From: Atherix ibis
Lineage: Eukaryota; Arthropoda; Insecta; Diptera; Athericidae
Reading direction: 5' to 3'
NCBI GenBank assembly: GCA_958298945.1
Contig: OY282610.1
Coordinates: 64,043,088 to 64,107,087 of the forward strand
Length of the DNA stretch: 64,000 nt
Part shown: in pieces, positions 12,730-25,559 of the stretch
How positions within the stretch are numbered: the stretch's first letter is position 1
Layout of the letters: each line of letters begins with the position of its first letter
Made by a program: the position numbers and the translations under genes
Notes under the pieces: model-generated
Database searches by the model: none
What the model was told of the DNA's origin: nothing
What the model saw: only the letters and a program-made list of their open reading frames with translations

Positions 12730-13430
12730 GCTTTGAAAGCGTATTGTTTCTTTACTGCTCCATTAAAGTAGTTACTCCACTTCAAAAGTCCTAATGGGCG
12801 GGTGTGCCGTTGGATCGAGCAATTAAAAGAGTACGACTTTCCTAGATAGCATCGTAGAGGTAAATCATTTGAAAATGTGGATGCTTTACCGAGGAGGGCA
12901 AGAATCAACACCTGTAAACATTGTACTCGACAAAGGTTAAGCAGGCACAGGCCATAGGAGGCATAAGAATGGATGGTCTTATCGAGCAATGGAGTTACGA
13001 TATCGTGTGACATGTTCACGAGAAGGAAAGAAGATTTGAAACTGTAAGTATGAGCCCAGTTACAAAAGCATACTGAAAAGTGGGAGAGTTTCATAAAGCA
13101 CAATGGATTTCGGTGCCGTAAATGGGGAAACCACACAGGAATATGACTACCACTTGAAAATTTAAGTACTAAGAGCAATGGCAGTGGACGTTCTGCGGTT
13201 ATTCCACGAGAGGAGGATTCTCTTAAAAATTCGTCAGCAGTTTTGTGGGATTAATACCGAATCAGGAGGCAAGACCAATAGCGGAGAAGCCGGTAACTGA
13301 GGTGTTTTGTAGATTTGGAGTTCCTCTGGAAATTCAAAATGATCAGGACAGAGACTTTGAGTTTGAACTATTCGAAGGAATAATTAAATCAGCGGTCTTT
13401 ATTTTGGCTATACAAAATCACGCAGCGTAA
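12730..13430 (+). pseudogene. Ty3/gypsy pol remnant (RNase H to integrase)
   Basis: Decayed plus-strand frames show the end of a gypsy RNase H domain: HFKSPNGRVCRWIEQLKEYD, a stop, then HRRGKSFENVDALPRR, equivalent to the usual HRPGxxxxNADALSRR. A Cys/His-poor linker follows, then integrase core sequence GLIPNQEARPIAEKPVTEVF and CRFGVPLEIQNDQDRDFEFE, corresponding to the family pattern RFGVPLEIHSDQGRNFES with the catalytic SDQG changed to NDQD. It ends at TAA near 13,430. Frameshifts and stops are frequent and no intact LTR is adjacent, so it is a dead fragment. The family is an insect LTR retroelement. Confidence 0.8.
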
Positions 13431-14569
13431 AGGACAGTCACGCAAATGGGAAATTGCAAGCCAGTTGCTATCAAATGTAGCGCGGTATAATTATGTAGCG
13501 CGGCTCCGGTGGTTTTGGAAAATTTTGGAAAAACGGTTCCATAGATTTCCAGAATGTTCCTTTAGATTCGATTGCGGAATATTCTAGAGGCACACCGGAG
13601 CACCATAAATACGAGCGTTGCTCAGCAAATGAGTTACATCTGAAAAGCGATTGAGAAACGACGATACAGTCGGAATTAATAAAGTGAAGCGACCTCAACA
13701 AACAAACATTTTATAATTTTTCGGGACTATCGAATAATCTTTATAAATTTTAATTTTTAATAATTATCTGAATATTTTACAGGAACCCAAATTATAATTA
13801 GAAGATTTCATGAGAAAAAAACGCGTTTAATTTCAATATTATTGTAGACGTATTTGTGTATATTTCAAGCAACATTTATAAGAAAAACAAAATAGGTTAC
13901 AAAAAAGCTGCTTGTTAATTTATTTAAAGAAATCATTTCATTTTTGACCGCTATATTCAGTACGAAAAAGAGAAGGAAAATAAATAAACACACCAAAACA
14001 AGATACGTATTATTTCTTATTTTCAATGAAATTATTCAAATTAATCAATTAGTTATGCGAAATATATGAAATTTTTGAAAATAAACAAATCTTATTTATC
14101 TATTTTGAAAGCGAAGCAGCATTTTTTACCTAATGTTATTTAACCTAACGAATGGCTGCTACATAATTACGTGGGAAATTTTGAAAGAAACCAACTTCCA
14201 ACAAGGTTGATAAGATAATTTTTATTTCTTTTATATTTTCGCAAATATATCATCGATGAAGAGGCCGTGATGTAAGAAAATTAACCAAAAAAAAAAAAAA
14301 AAAACAGTACATTCTATTGTTTTTATGCTTTCGTAAAAGAAAGAAAGTCTAACAATGCTGAATAATACTTGAAAGCTTATTTTCTCATATCCCCTACTTT
14401 CCTAATAGCAATAACAGAGATTACATCAAGTCTATAGCATAGAAGAAGACCTGAGGACCGCACACAAATTGTAATTAAAATTATAAGAAAATCACTCTTT
14501 AAAAGTACATAATTCAAGTGAAGAAAAAAAGAGACGATTCCGACGACATAATTCCAACTGCATCGACAA
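13431..14569. other. Possible LTR scrap, then AT-rich spacer
   Basis: 13,480-13,715 is GC-richer (GCGCGGCTCCGGTGG, GGAATATTCTAGAGGCACAC, ending near AATAAAGTGAAGCGACC) and resembles the style of a gypsy LTR with a polyadenylation signal. A loosely similar stretch (GGAATGTTCTGGAAG, GAATAAAGTCGG) occurs at 27,850-27,960. No duplicate LTR was found, so this stays tentative. From 13,720 onward nothing is recognisable. Confidence 0.3.
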
Positions 14570-15460
14570 ACAGTTCTTTAATAAGAGTGACATGTTGATT
14601 TTTCAAATAAAACAAAAAAGAAAACTTATATTTTGAAGTATAATCTATGCAATTATGTTCTGGATATAACATCATACAAATGGCCCCCTCTGCTCCGTTA
14701 ACAAAACTTAAGACGATGGTTCCAATTTTCCACCACCTTGTGCCTTAATTTACGTTTTTGACGTTCAATATTCAATTTATTAATGCATCAATGGTTGCTG
14801 GTTTATTGACCATAGACCAATAACTTCAAATAACCTCACAAGAATAAGTCCAAAAATCATAACTTCTTAGCGGCCAGTGCACATCTGAATTTCTTGAAAT
14901 TATCGAAAAAACTTTTCCCGCAATAAATCAATTATGGCATTGGCTGTGTGGCACATAGCACCGTTGTATTGTCTTATTATAAACTACATATTCGTTAAAT
15001 CAATATCTTTAAATTTAGTCCACGATCTGTACCGGTCACCATTGACAGTAACTTTCCTCATTTTGAAAAAAAAAAATAAAGACCGATGATGACACTGTGT
15101 CATAAACCACACCAAAAGGTCATTTTTTAGAAATGCAAAGGTCCCTCGTGAATAATTTGTGGGCTGCTTTTAGAGAGATGAAATGAAAATGCGCCTCATC
15201 TGAGAAGATGATTTTCTTGGAAAAATCATCATTATTTTCAAATTGTTCCAGAGCAAAATCAGTAAATTTCACGGTGTTAAAAATCGATAAATTTGGGTCT
15301 TGGCACTGTGGTACTAGCATGCAAACATTGTGTAAAGAAAGATTTCGTTCAAAACGTTGCACAGTTCGACGAATAACGAGCACAATAAGCTGATTATAAC
15401 GACCATTAATTGGAAAAAGTGCACGATAAGGTGCAATAAAATAACGACTATATTAGATAA
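14570..15460 (-). mobile_element. Tc1/mariner DD41D-type element, family C copy 2
   Basis: On the minus strand the copy encodes pieces of the family C transposase: VKFTDFALEQFENNDDFSKK, IIFSDEAHFHF (first catalytic Asp) and a broken SRDL...AAHKLFTRDL region at about 15,120-15,383. It then has degraded sequence for the WFQQDGA block and the PPRSCDLTPLD block near 14,840-14,960. The left end, TTTAATAAGAGTGACATG at about 14,577, matches the terminal repeat of copy 3 (TAATAAGAGTGATATG). The DNA-binding N-terminus is mostly lost. It is closest to copy 1 (4.8-5.9 kb). Confidence 0.75.
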
Positions 15461-16763
15461 TTTCCAGGCATTATGGAGGTATGCATCTTTCCAAGACTAA
15501 ATTACAAACCTAACTAAATACAACTAACAGTGACAGAAGAATTTGTTGTCGGAATTGTGTCCCTCATATTACTGATTTCTCTCGTCTTCGTCCTATTTTA
15601 TTGTATAAAGCATCTAAATATAAAACAATTTCAAATATTATGGTTTTAAGCCAAAAGTAGAATTTTATATGTAAAAAAAAACAATTATCAAAGAAATTTC
15701 AATACAGTCTGTACTATGGTTTTTTCTTATTAACTAACCCATCGATATATTGTATATATAAAGATCAGTTATTGTAAAAGATTCCCACAAAGATAATTAT
15801 ATCACTGACATTTAGAGGAAAAGATACGGCAAGAATATGCCCAAAGAAAATAACACAAGCTGCTTAAAGGCGAAAAGAAGTACAATAAGATGAAATTATA
15901 TTTACAATCCCAAGCGCTGTATATGAAAAGATATCCAATCAGAACCCATGTGTACAGACAAGAAAAGTAGTTCTATTTTTCCGACTGCATATGAAGATTG
16001 TCTATCTATGAAAGTGTTAAGTTCAATACTTCGGCTATCATTTTTCTTAAAGTTTTGAAGAAATGATTTTCCGTTAGATGGATTGAATTTCTTTTTATAG
16101 AAAAATCAACTAATTTAAAATTAGACGTTAACAACCTGTTCATAGGTGAAGAACCGTGTTTTTCTTCAATATCATTAATCGAGAAATATTCTTAAATATC
16201 ATTAACCAATGTATTGTAGATACGATTTCGTATTGTACTCGTATCTTCTCAAAAGCATTTCCTAAATGAATAGCAATGATTTCGAAAAGTTCATTTATAC
16301 CCAAATCAATATATATAAAATTTCGAAAATGTTAAATAAAAAATGTATAGTCCTTTTAGTAGGGAAAATGTCCTTGGTATCAATTTTCTAGTATTTTCTT
16401 TTCAATTTTGCCATTTTTCTTATATTAAATGATTTTCCACTTAATATGTGAGGTTCTTATTCGTCTTCATCAGGTTTGAGAATAAATAATACGAGTACAA
16501 TATAAATTTGAAATAAAAATTAACTACATTCTAAAAATCATACGAAATCCTTCGAAAAAATTCGAGGTAATTCATCTAAAACATTTTGAAATTTAACAAT
16601 TTTCGCCCAAAATGCCATAAAAATACTTAGGGCCCAAATATCTAGAAAAGTCCAACTTTAAAAGAATTCAATCTTTTTCGTATAATAAATAATTTTTTAT
16701 TATATACTTTCTAACATAACAATCCGATTTATAACAAAAAAAAAAATCATATTAATAAAAGCA
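15461..16763. other. Non-coding AT-rich stretch
   Basis: 1.3 kb with nothing supported. Confidence 0.5.
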
Positions 16764-16765
16764 TA

Positions 16766-18038
16766 CGAGGGTCGTTCAATAAGTCCTTAGAAAATCCGAG
16801 AAATTGAGATTTTTTTTGTAAGTAGCATTATTGACAGGAAAGCTGTCAAAATTTCAGCTCGATCCGTAGCGTAGGTCAATTTCTATCGTCGATTAAAGTT
16901 AACGACATTTATTTGTGAATAACAATGGAAAAAGCGAGTTTAGGGCTGTCATCAAACATCTCCATTTGAAAGGCTTAAGCCCGAAAGAAATCAAAGCCGA
17001 GTTGGATGCAGTTCATGGCACATCTGCACCTGTGTTTGCGACGGTTTACAATTGGGTGAATGAATTTAAACGTGGCCGTTCATCCACAAAAGATGAACAT
17101 CGTTCAGGACGCCCAGTTGAGGTGTCTACTCCTGAAATCATCGACAAAATCCACGATCTGATTTTGAACGATCGGCGAATTAAAGTGCGCGAATTAGTTG
17201 AGGCTACGGGCATATCACAAGGTACAGTCGCTTCAATTTTGCATGAAAAATTGTCTGTGAAAAAAATTTCGGTAAGATGGGTGCCGCGTTTGCTCTCAGA
17301 GGAGAATAAGTGCAATCGTGTAGTGGACTCTGAGGCTATGTTGGCACTCTTTCATCGCAATCCTGCCGAATTCCTTCGTCGATATGTCACTGTGGACGAA
17401 ACCTGGATACACTACTACACTCCAGAAACGAAGAGACAGTCATCACAGTGGATTTTCAAGGGTGAACGGGCTCCGAAGAAGGCAAAAACTGTGCCATCGG
17501 CCGACAAGGTGATGGCCACGGTCTTTTGGGATTCGCAGGGCATCATTTTTATCGACTACTTGGAAAAAGGAAAAACAATAACAGGACTGTATTACGCGTC
17601 GTTATTGCAACGGTTGAGCTAGGAAATCAAAGAGAAACGCCCCCATCTGAAGAAGAAAAAAATCCTCTTGCATCAGGACAATGCGAGTGTGCACACCTGC
17701 GCTGTTTCCATGGCCAAAATTGTGGAACTGAGAATGGAATTGTTGCAGCATCCCGCTTATTCACCAGATTTGGCCCCGAGTGACTATTTTCTTTTCCCCA
17801 ATCTGAAGAAATGGCTTGGCGGACGACGGTTCACTTCCAACGAGAACGTCATTGCTCAAACGGATGAGTATTTTGCAGAACTTCCGAAATCCTATTTTTT
17901 GGACGGGATAAAAATTTTGGAAAAACGGTTGGAAAAGTGTATAGAGCTAAAAAGAGATTATGTTAAAAAATAAAAAAATTTTTTTTTAAAAACATTTTTT
18001 TTTCCATCTTTTTTTAAGGACTTATTGAACGACCCTCG
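16766..18038 (+). mobile_element. Mariner family A copy 1 (A1), full length 1,273 bp
   Basis: The element begins CGAGGGTCGTTCAATAAGTC and ends with the inverse GACTTATTGAACGACCCTCG type sequence; TA flanks both sides (16,764-16,765 and 18,039-18,040). The terminal repeats are about 25-28 bp. It is a complete mariner-sized element with a 5' untranslated region of about 160 bp and one transposase reading frame, and serves here as the reference for family A. The terminal repeat and protein are related to family B at 41.4 kb. Confidence 0.93.
16925..17973 (+). pseudogene. Mariner transposase (DD34D), A1, two lesions
   Basis: The predicted protein of about 345 residues has paired helix-turn-helix motifs (EFRAVIKHLHLKGLSPKEIK; later LVEATGISQGTVASILHEKL), the mariner signature WVPRLLSEENK, and a catalytic DDE core. 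The core has TVDETWIHYYTPETK, LHQDNASVHT and AYSPDLAPSDYFLFPNLKKW, with 34 residues between the second and third Asp (DD34D). Two defects are visible. One A is missing just after the ATG at 16,925, which puts the start out of frame (GAAAAAGCG where A2 and A5 have GAAAAAAGCG). A GAG codon in the LSEEIK segment has become TAG at 17,620-17,622. Everything else reads through to TAA at 17,971-17,973, so the copy is recent. Confidence 0.92.
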
Positions 18039-18040
18039 TA

Positions 18041-20761
18041 CTAGAGAAAGTTTTATAATAGCCATAAAGTATAATCAAGATTTGCCGGTGTAGTTTTCCT
18101 TGGTGTTCTACAGGAACATTCAGTCTATAATAAAAAAGATTAAATTTCTGGTACAATTTATTTGTAAAAAGAAAACCGTATAATTTTTTTTATGGTTACT
18201 GGTAAAAATTTAATACAATCATTATACACATACCAGTCAAAAGGTCCTGTGAATAGAATGAGTCTTTTTCTATTATGAAGCAGTGCAAAGCGTACCAAAA
18301 TTTACTCAGAACTTAACAGAATATATGCAAGTTACTACAAGGACCTTTTTTTTGACTTTTACTTGTTGTCATAGGTCGGGGAAAATTTCTGGAAACAAAG
18401 TCAACTAACACAAATTGAGCGAAAATCCTAATAAAAAAGGTCACCCATACTTAATCTCTGATTATTATTCAATGGATGAATTAGTATTAAAACATTCAAA
18501 GGAAGAAACTATTGTAATAATGTTAGTTTGGAAAAAAACTAACAAAACGCAATTTAAGATAGTCTATGTTAAAGATTGATCGGCAAAAAATCAACTATAT
18601 ACACTGAATATTATCAAAAGTGGACAAACAAAAACACACTTTTTATCAATATCATCACTGCCCTATTTTCTTTATCCATTTCTTCACCTATTTTTCCGTT
18701 TCACAATAACTACTCCATCACACTAAAAAAAAAAGCAAAATAAAATCAAACACATGAAAATCATAAAAATATTTGCTCATAAAATATGCAAACTGTGTCG
18801 AATGACGTCATCGAAATTCTTAAATAACGTAGATATGTGTACATAAAATCAAAACAAATAAACAAAAAAAAATAATAACGTCTTGGGTGCTTGCTTCCAT
18901 GTTGTTAAAGAAAAATCAAAAAAAAAAAAATATATATGAAAAATGTAGTAAAATAGAATCAAATGCAATGAGAAGAAGAGATAAGAAAGAAGTTGGACGT
19001 GGACGCCATTTGATATCTCTCTGACCCATCGTAGTAATGCTTTGGGAACAACGAAAGGCGACTTCCACTTTCCTTCCCACAAAACCGCTTCAAGTATCCA
19101 ACCTCCAAGCTTTTTAGAACAACTTCTACAATAAAGCCAACCGAACCGGTTTACCTGTGCATCGTACTTGAATATTTACATAATTGGCAAAACGTATGGA
19201 AAACATGGTAATGTTACTATTGAATAAGTTGTTAAGATGGAAGTTATAGACCCCAAGATGATGGTGTGGATCAGGCCTTTGGCGAATATGACTTTCAAGG
19301 GACAACAACACCAGAGCAAATAGCAACCATCAATATTTGAAGAGATAGAATGAAAGTATTCGGAGAATGAGTAGTTTACCCCAATAAGTAAATATTATCA
19401 TAAGTAAAACAAATGCGCCTTAAGTGGTTGGCTAGATTCTCTATAATTACAGTAGGGAAAGTTCTCCTCACGTCTGAGAAGAATATTTTGGTACAATACG
19501 AGAGGAAAATTTTCTTTTCTAACAACTATTGGAGCAAGTACTCTAAGCTGAACTCTATGCAATAATGGAGAGAGCATTAGAATAGCCGGAGAAGAGGGTG
19601 TAGTGAGCTGTAAAAACGAGGACAGTTCGAATACAGGTCATGGTACCATTTATGGCATATGTACGAAGATGACTAATGATTGATTGTTGGTCTCTGGTGT
19701 GTGTTCTGACCTAAAGTGAGCTTAAGTTTATAAATTTCCTCTTTGAAGAGAACGGCAAACGAGGCACAATTTTATCGTCAATAGCCAAGTAAGTACCTCC
19801 ATTTACGGTATAGGCGTACACACACAGAGACTTGAACTATTTAAGGTCTGGGTTGCCAGCATGCCGCACCAAGCTATGACTGTATGGAAGGGTATCTGGA
19901 ACATGCGATTACGATTGCCGATTGTCATATTGTATATGCCATTTCTGTTTACTCACTACTACAATATTATTCGCAATTACAATTTTAAATCATAGAAAAT
20001 CAACTCATTTTTTTTTTATACTTTTCAATATAAGACATAAAAATATGTACACATAATCAATGGATTGGATTTAACGACTTTATGTCAACCGTCTTTTTGT
20101 AAAAAGTTTTTTGAAGTTGTCACATTTCTTGAGAAGTTAACCGACCAGTTTTGAACAATTCAATTATTCTATGAAATTCACTATTAGCACTTATTTATGT
20201 GTTACCTACATTCCGCACAATCACCATTACACTAACCCAACATAATTAATTACGAGTATTATTACGGTATCAGATATTGAAAATTTTGCTCGGCCTTATT
20301 TAAAAATACATTTGTTAAAGTACTAACTACTATATGAAAATATACCAAAATTAAATATATTTCAAATGACGCGATATTAAATCAATAAAAAAATCACTGT
20401 CAAATTAATTTCTTATCGCGTTTTTTTTATAAATAAAGGTAAACGTCATGTTGACAATGTTATAGGTTCAACGATTCTGAATCTGTACAGCCGATATAAA
20501 ATGTATACTGACTTTTGAACATTTATAAAAACAAGTCTGCCTCAAGTTTCTGTAACGAATTGAGTTAAAAAATATTTGTTTGCTAATGATTTATAATACA
20601 AATCAAATAACAAATGTCCAAGAGAAAAGAGCACTAAGATCTTATTACAGATGTCGGTTGGCTTTCAATGACAATTGGAACAAAAATACGGTATCCAACA
20701 AGGAATATATATATTCACTCCCTTTCTCACCTTCTATCATCCTTCAACCATTATATGTATA
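18041..20761. other. Non-coding stretch
   Basis: About 2.7 kb with no supported feature. The part from 19.4 to 19.95 kb is less AT-rich but has no open frame of note. Confidence 0.45.
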
Positions 20762-21990
20762 CCTGGTATATAAGCTTAAATCCGCTGTTTATTCATAGAT
20801 GGCGTGTGTTAGCGTATTAAGCTATCATGGGCACGCCATACTTTTTTTTACGAGTTTGACATCTGTCACCATTAATCAGTGCACATTATCAGCAACAACA
20901 TACATTTTTTCTTTGGTAATCATGACTAGTTTTGTACCAGAAAAAGGGCATATACGGGAAGCTCTGCTTTTCTGCTTCAATTTGAAGAAATCGGCTGCCG
21001 AATCGCATCGAATGCTTATGGAGGCCTGTGGTGACAGTGCTTTATCGGAAACACCATGCCGAGATTGGTTTCGTCGGTTCAAAGACGGCAATTTTGACTT
21101 GTGGGACAGAAGCGTGAAAATCAGCATAGGAAGGTTGAGGACCATCAATTGCAGGCTCTTTTGGACGAAGACGATACCCAATCCCAAAAAAATGCTCGTG
21201 GAGCAATTGGGTGCTACTCAACTAGCTATTTCTATACATCTGCGTCCAATGGGGAGGATTGAAAAGATGGGTGTCGCATGAATTGAACGACAGGCAGATG
21301 GAGCGACGCCAAAATACATGCGAAATCTTGCTCGTCAGACAAAAAAGAAAGTCGTTCCTGCATCGGATTGTGACAGGCGATGAAAAGTGGATATATTTCG
21401 AGAATCCTAAACGCAAGAAATCGTGGTTTGATCCCGGCCAACCATCAACAACTTCCCCAAGACCAAATCGCTTCGGACGGAAGGCGATGCTGTGCGTTTG
21501 GAGGGATCAGCAGGGTATCGTCTACTATGAGATGTTGAAACCTGGTAAAACTGTCAATGCCCACTGCTACCAGCAACAACTGAAAAAAGGACGGATTATC
21601 AACAAAGACAAGACAAGCTGATTTTTCTCCGCGCACGTCAAAAATGGTCCGAAACTACTTGGAGACACTCAACTGGGAGGTGCTTCCCCACCCCGCTTAT
21701 TCACCAGACCTGGCCCCTTCCGACTATCACCTGTTTTCGTTGATGGGCCACGTGCTCGCTGAGCAGCACTTCGATTCTTACGAAGACGTCCGAAAATGGC
21801 TTTTTGAGTGGTTTGCCTCGGAAGAGAAGGAATTTTTTTGGCGTGGTATCCACAAATTGCCGGAGAGATGGGAAAAGCTACTTGTGTAGCTAGCGAGGGC
21901 AATTACTTTGAATAAATTTGGTTTAGCTTTCTATGAAAAAATATGTTTTTTTGACTAAAAAATGGCGGATTTAAGCTTATATACCTGACA
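20762..21990 (+). mobile_element. Mauritiana/Mos1-like mariner (family E)
   Basis: The ends carry GGTATATAAGCTTAAATCCG (from 20,765) and its inverse CGGATTTAAGCTTATATACC (to about 21,986), giving terminal repeats of about 22 bp on an element of about 1.23 kb. The enclosed frame is very similar to Mos1-group transposases. Outer boundaries are uncertain by a few bases because the flanking TA copies are not clean. Confidence 0.88.
20922..21889 (+). pseudogene. Mos1-like mariner transposase, family E, catalytic Asp deleted
   Basis: The start ATG at 20,922 opens with MTSFVPEKGHIREALLFCFN and LKKSAAESHRML, the typical mauritiana-subfamily N-terminus. It continues through WFRRFKDGNFD, RWVPHELNDRQMERRQNTCE (+1 frame), FLHRIVTGDEKWIYFENPKR (first catalytic Asp), FGRKAMLCVWRDQQGIVYYE, YSPDLAPSDYHLF (third Asp) and the closing RGIHKLPERWEKLLV before TAG 21,887-21,889. 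Frameshifts lie near 21,115-21,260. Around 21,615-21,640 the segment holding the second catalytic Asp (HDNAPSHT in relatives) is missing, leaving a stop. The copy is dead. Confidence 0.9.
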
Positions 21991-22299
21991 ATATATTTGT
22001 TCTTGCATCTGGTGTTTATCTTCAACAAGAAACTAATAACGCCATCCGCAACAGCAATACTTGGAGCAGTATAAACGGTACGGTAATGTGTACATCAAAC
22101 CCATCTTGCCTTCATGTTTGCAGAAAAAAAATTGTAGTGTATCTGATTCATCACTGAGCCCATTCCTTTCCCACCCAAAAGAATTCATGAAAATCCTGGG
22201 TATCTTAATTGCCCGTTTAGGAAAATGGAATGTCAACTAACACCATTAGCTATCCGCAGACCAATAGCGACACATTTTTGTGGACTCATTGGATAACCA
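21991..22299. other. Spacer, possibly part of the following retrotransposon
   Basis: No clear motif; it may be decayed ORF2 sequence upstream of the recognisable I-type tail. Confidence 0.3.
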
Positions 22300-22735
22300 C
22301 CAATAAACCAGTCTATTGAAGAACATCCATACCAAAATTCTGGGCGCGGAAGCTCCTCAGAATCCGGATTGGACGTACTGCTCTTACTCATAACTTCATA
22401 CTGCATCCCTTATGCCAATCCTGTGGCACCCATTTCACTATCATCCATATTCTATATGAATTCCACATAACCAAGAATTACTTCCCGAACAGGATTCCTC
22501 CCATTATGGAGCTTCTGGACCCAACAAATCCATTCCCAGTCCTCTATTTAAACTTCTACAACATACTAATCTGCTCCACAAAATATAACAAAATTCTTAA
22601 TATTCTATACTACTAACCACAGACCAGTCTCTCTCAGATAACTTCCTATACATACTATGAAGTCACCTAATGGCCTCACGGTCGTGGCGCTATGAAGTGG
22701 CCTCTGGCACATGTCTAAGGGACCTTACAAACAAC
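22300..22735 (+). pseudogene. I-superfamily non-LTR retrotransposon 3' end
   Basis: The plus strand encodes LRIRIGRTALTHNFILHPLC followed by QSCGTHFTIIHILYEFH. This matches the C-terminal tail found after RNase H in I-type elements (RIGHTRLTH..., CxxC, LTVxHILxEC). It ends in YLNFYNILICSTKYNKILNI and a stop near 22,615. A 3' untranslated region of about 115 bp follows (CTAATGGCCTCACGGTCGTG, CTAAGGGACC) and ends in ACAAACAACAACAA, a simple-repeat tail typical of this clade. Only this 3' end is present. Confidence 0.65.
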
Positions 22736-22765
22736 AACAATACCGTCGCGTGCCATTTCACGGGT

Positions 22766-22872
22766 CGGAAACTCCATATCATCGTAGTCATGTTTATCGT
22801 AGTCCAGCTTAAAAAGAATTTTAAAGAAGATTGAATATTTTTAAACTGGACTATGATGATATGGAGTGACAT
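22766..22872. repeat. Inverted repeat with internal 15-bp duplication
   Basis: CTCCATATCATCGTAGTC...GTCCAGCTT at 22,770-22,812 is inverted as AAACTGGACTATGATGATAT ...GGAG at 22,844-22,867. The left arm has an extra ATGTTTATCGTAGTC. It could fold into a hairpin of about 22 bp with a 30-bp loop. Confidence 0.55.
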
Positions 22873-23510
22873 GCACTATGATGATCAAAAAATATACAAG
22901 CAATGCAGTGAGTGTGAAAGTTTTCAGTTGAGAACTTAATTAATTTGAACTTACAACTAAGAAATTATTTGGCATTCGAGGAGAATTTGATTCTTTCAAA
23001 CTACTCGACTAAGGAAAACTCTTAGATTATAGATTATAAGGAAAGAATAGACAATCGCCCTATATTTATACAAAATTTATTAATTACAAAAAATCTCGTG
23101 GAATCTTGATGAACCAAATATTATCTTTTCCGACCCTTAAACATCCATTAACTTAAAATTAATCTGCAAACTCTGTTGTGTAAAATGGATATTAAACGCT
23201 CTTAAAAAATGATTATTAAAAACAAAGAATAATTAATGAAAATACAAATTTAAACGTTGATAAAAATATTTTTTAAGCTGCTGTGCCTGCCATCTATTTT
23301 TCACTGACAGAACTAAATATAATCTTTAGTTCTATAAGTGAAAAATTTACCTTTCTTTATGGTGCATGTCAAATTTTGTAATATTGAGTTTAAAGTCGTT
23401 TTAAAAGTGAAATTATTATATAAAATGAGATGAAAATGACGAAAATTTCGTCCTTAGAGTGTGTATAGACAGTCGCACTGTATGTATAAGAATTTTGTTG
23501 AAACCAAAAA

Positions 23511-23570
23511 ATAAATCCCGCGGAATGGCAAAAAACTAAAAACCTCATCTGCGGACCCTTACCCTTAGTA
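23511..23570. repeat. 58-bp direct repeat, unit 1
   Basis: AAATAAATCCCGCGGAAT, ACCTCATCTGCGGACCCTTA and the intervening bases recur at 24,641-24,700 with about 90% identity. The 1.1 kb between them could be one element with terminal direct repeats, but no reverse transcriptase or gag motif lies inside. Confidence 0.6.
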
Positions 23571-24640
23571 ATTTTCACTTATAGAACTAAATAAGATATT
23601 CAATAATCTAAGCACATGGTATAGTTTGACCACACCTATTATTTGTGCTTTCTACAACTAACCAAACAAGTCCTTTACTTGAAAAAAGTTTGAAAAAATT
23701 GTCCCCGTTCAATGGCAGCAAATTCGTACTTAAGGTCACCCAATATGGTCACAGAAGATATATTCTCATAAAGTTACTTAGCCATCGATTAGTAGTAGTA
23801 TCCATGTTGTGACACAAATTCACTACATTGCTTTAGTTGCGGATATACTCGTTAGATCTTATTATGAGAAACCCTTACTTCAATTAAAAAATAAGAAAAT
23901 ATTCTAGAACTTTTTATTTGTTCTGGAAGTTGAGATTCTACAATTTTTCAAAATCGTTTAGTTTCAGTTTTTTTTAAATATATGCAATTATTGCCAGATT
24001 CCTTACCCGCATTAGAGTTCAACCACATCAACGAAACAATAAATCTACAATTGGGAAGGTTCCCTCTCTCTTATACTATAGAAACTTTCAAAGAAGAAAT
24101 TTCTAAAAACCTCCAACAAAATTTTTTCAACAAATTCATTCTTTCAAATTTTCATGTCCCTACTTTTTTGGAAGGCTTACAAATTAGTCAAAAAAGGATA
24201 CTTTTCCGATTGTGTCTTCTTTTGAACATAACATACTGCATACTTGCATCATTAGCGAACCATAATTTGGAATTATAAATAAATTTTTAATTTGTTTAAA
24301 AATTCCGAGTAACTTTTTGCCGGATTACGAAATAGGGCAGGGGCAGAGGGTTCACAGGTTTTTAGGAGGGCACGGTAATAAAACTGACGGAATGTATGTA
24401 TTCTCAGTAGAGTATTTTTGGGACAAATGGAAATTATCCCGCAACTTCTTTGCCGAGTCCAGAGAGTTTGACTATGATTACTCTTGGTTTACTACAATTC
24501 CTTCTACGAACACTATCCCGTCCCAGATCACATTCACTTTGTGGATTTTTTCTAGTATTCTAGTGCCAGGCGTCCAGAGAGTGGGGGAGTCCTACGTTTA
24601 GATTATAGATACATGGATATGAATTTTATTAAAGACAAAA

Positions 24641-24700
24641 AAATAAATCCCGCGGAATTGCAATGATCTAAAAAACCTCATCTGCCGACCCTTACCCATC
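24641..24700. repeat. 58-bp direct repeat, unit 2
   Basis: Second copy of the unit at 23,511-23,570, in the same orientation (CTGCCGACCCTTACCCA at its end). Confidence 0.6.
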
Positions 24701-25559
24701 TATGTTATTAACTTAAAATGAAACTATAAATGCCGTTGTTTTAAATTGAAAAAAATGTACAATATCAGTTAAAAAGTATTATAGTAAAAACTAATTATAT
24801 ATTTTTGAATAAAGGTGATAGTTGCCTATCATTCAACTAATTTTCTAAAGCTGGATTTCGAGTTTGGTAAATGCTTAAAAACTGAAAAATTCTTGTGCTA
24901 CATTGAATGTAAACAGACGATTAGATTGACATGTTAATGACGGTCGTCTGATTACTTTCCGATAGGGGTTTTATTGGTACCTATTTAATGTACAATTTTC
25001 AAATATTTTTTGGTACCTGGGAAAAATCCAAGGTAAGTTTCCTTATAGGCACTAAATAAATTATTTCTAAGAATATAAGTTTGAATTTTTGAATTTTTAT
25101 ACTAACGTCAGCGATATTATAACTCAATGCTTATAGTATACTATTTAAACTTAGGCCACCGCTGCTTCCATTGATTCGGTTGATCCTATTTTCAGAATTT
25201 AATTGGAGAAAAATACTGGACTAGGTGTTTTTCTCCTAAAAAGTGATGACAATTACACTACTGAATGGTAGAGCAACATTGTCCATGTAAAGTTAAATAA
25301 TTTCCATTGTTTAAGCATTGAAAACTCATTTTTATTATAATTAACAAATTCACGGCCTATACTCGTCAGGATTATCGCCATTATTATTTGTTGGAATTGA
25401 AAAAAAAATTTACGTAGAATATTTTTGTTATTGTAAAATAAAATTAAAAATGAATACGGACTAATTTTGACTAAAGAAGTCCAGCTTTAAATATTTATGC
25501 GTAAGCAGAAAAAATTCGTTCAAAAAAAGAGAAATACGGTAAGATTGCCCGTCTCTAAG

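Larger units (their letters stand above)
22873..25559. other. Non-coding stretch with one pair of direct repeats
   Basis: Apart from the 58-bp direct repeats listed separately, I see only unattributed open frames (23,982-24,278 and 24,317-24,601, 94-98 codons). They have no motif I recognise, although the second has ordinary rather than AT-skewed amino-acid composition. Confidence 0.4.

Noticed and set aside
24317..24601. 94-codon frame as a host gene exon
   Set aside because: The composition is plausible, but there is no convincing acceptor/donor pair, no motif, and it sits between the 58-bp direct repeats, so it is left as unexplained.
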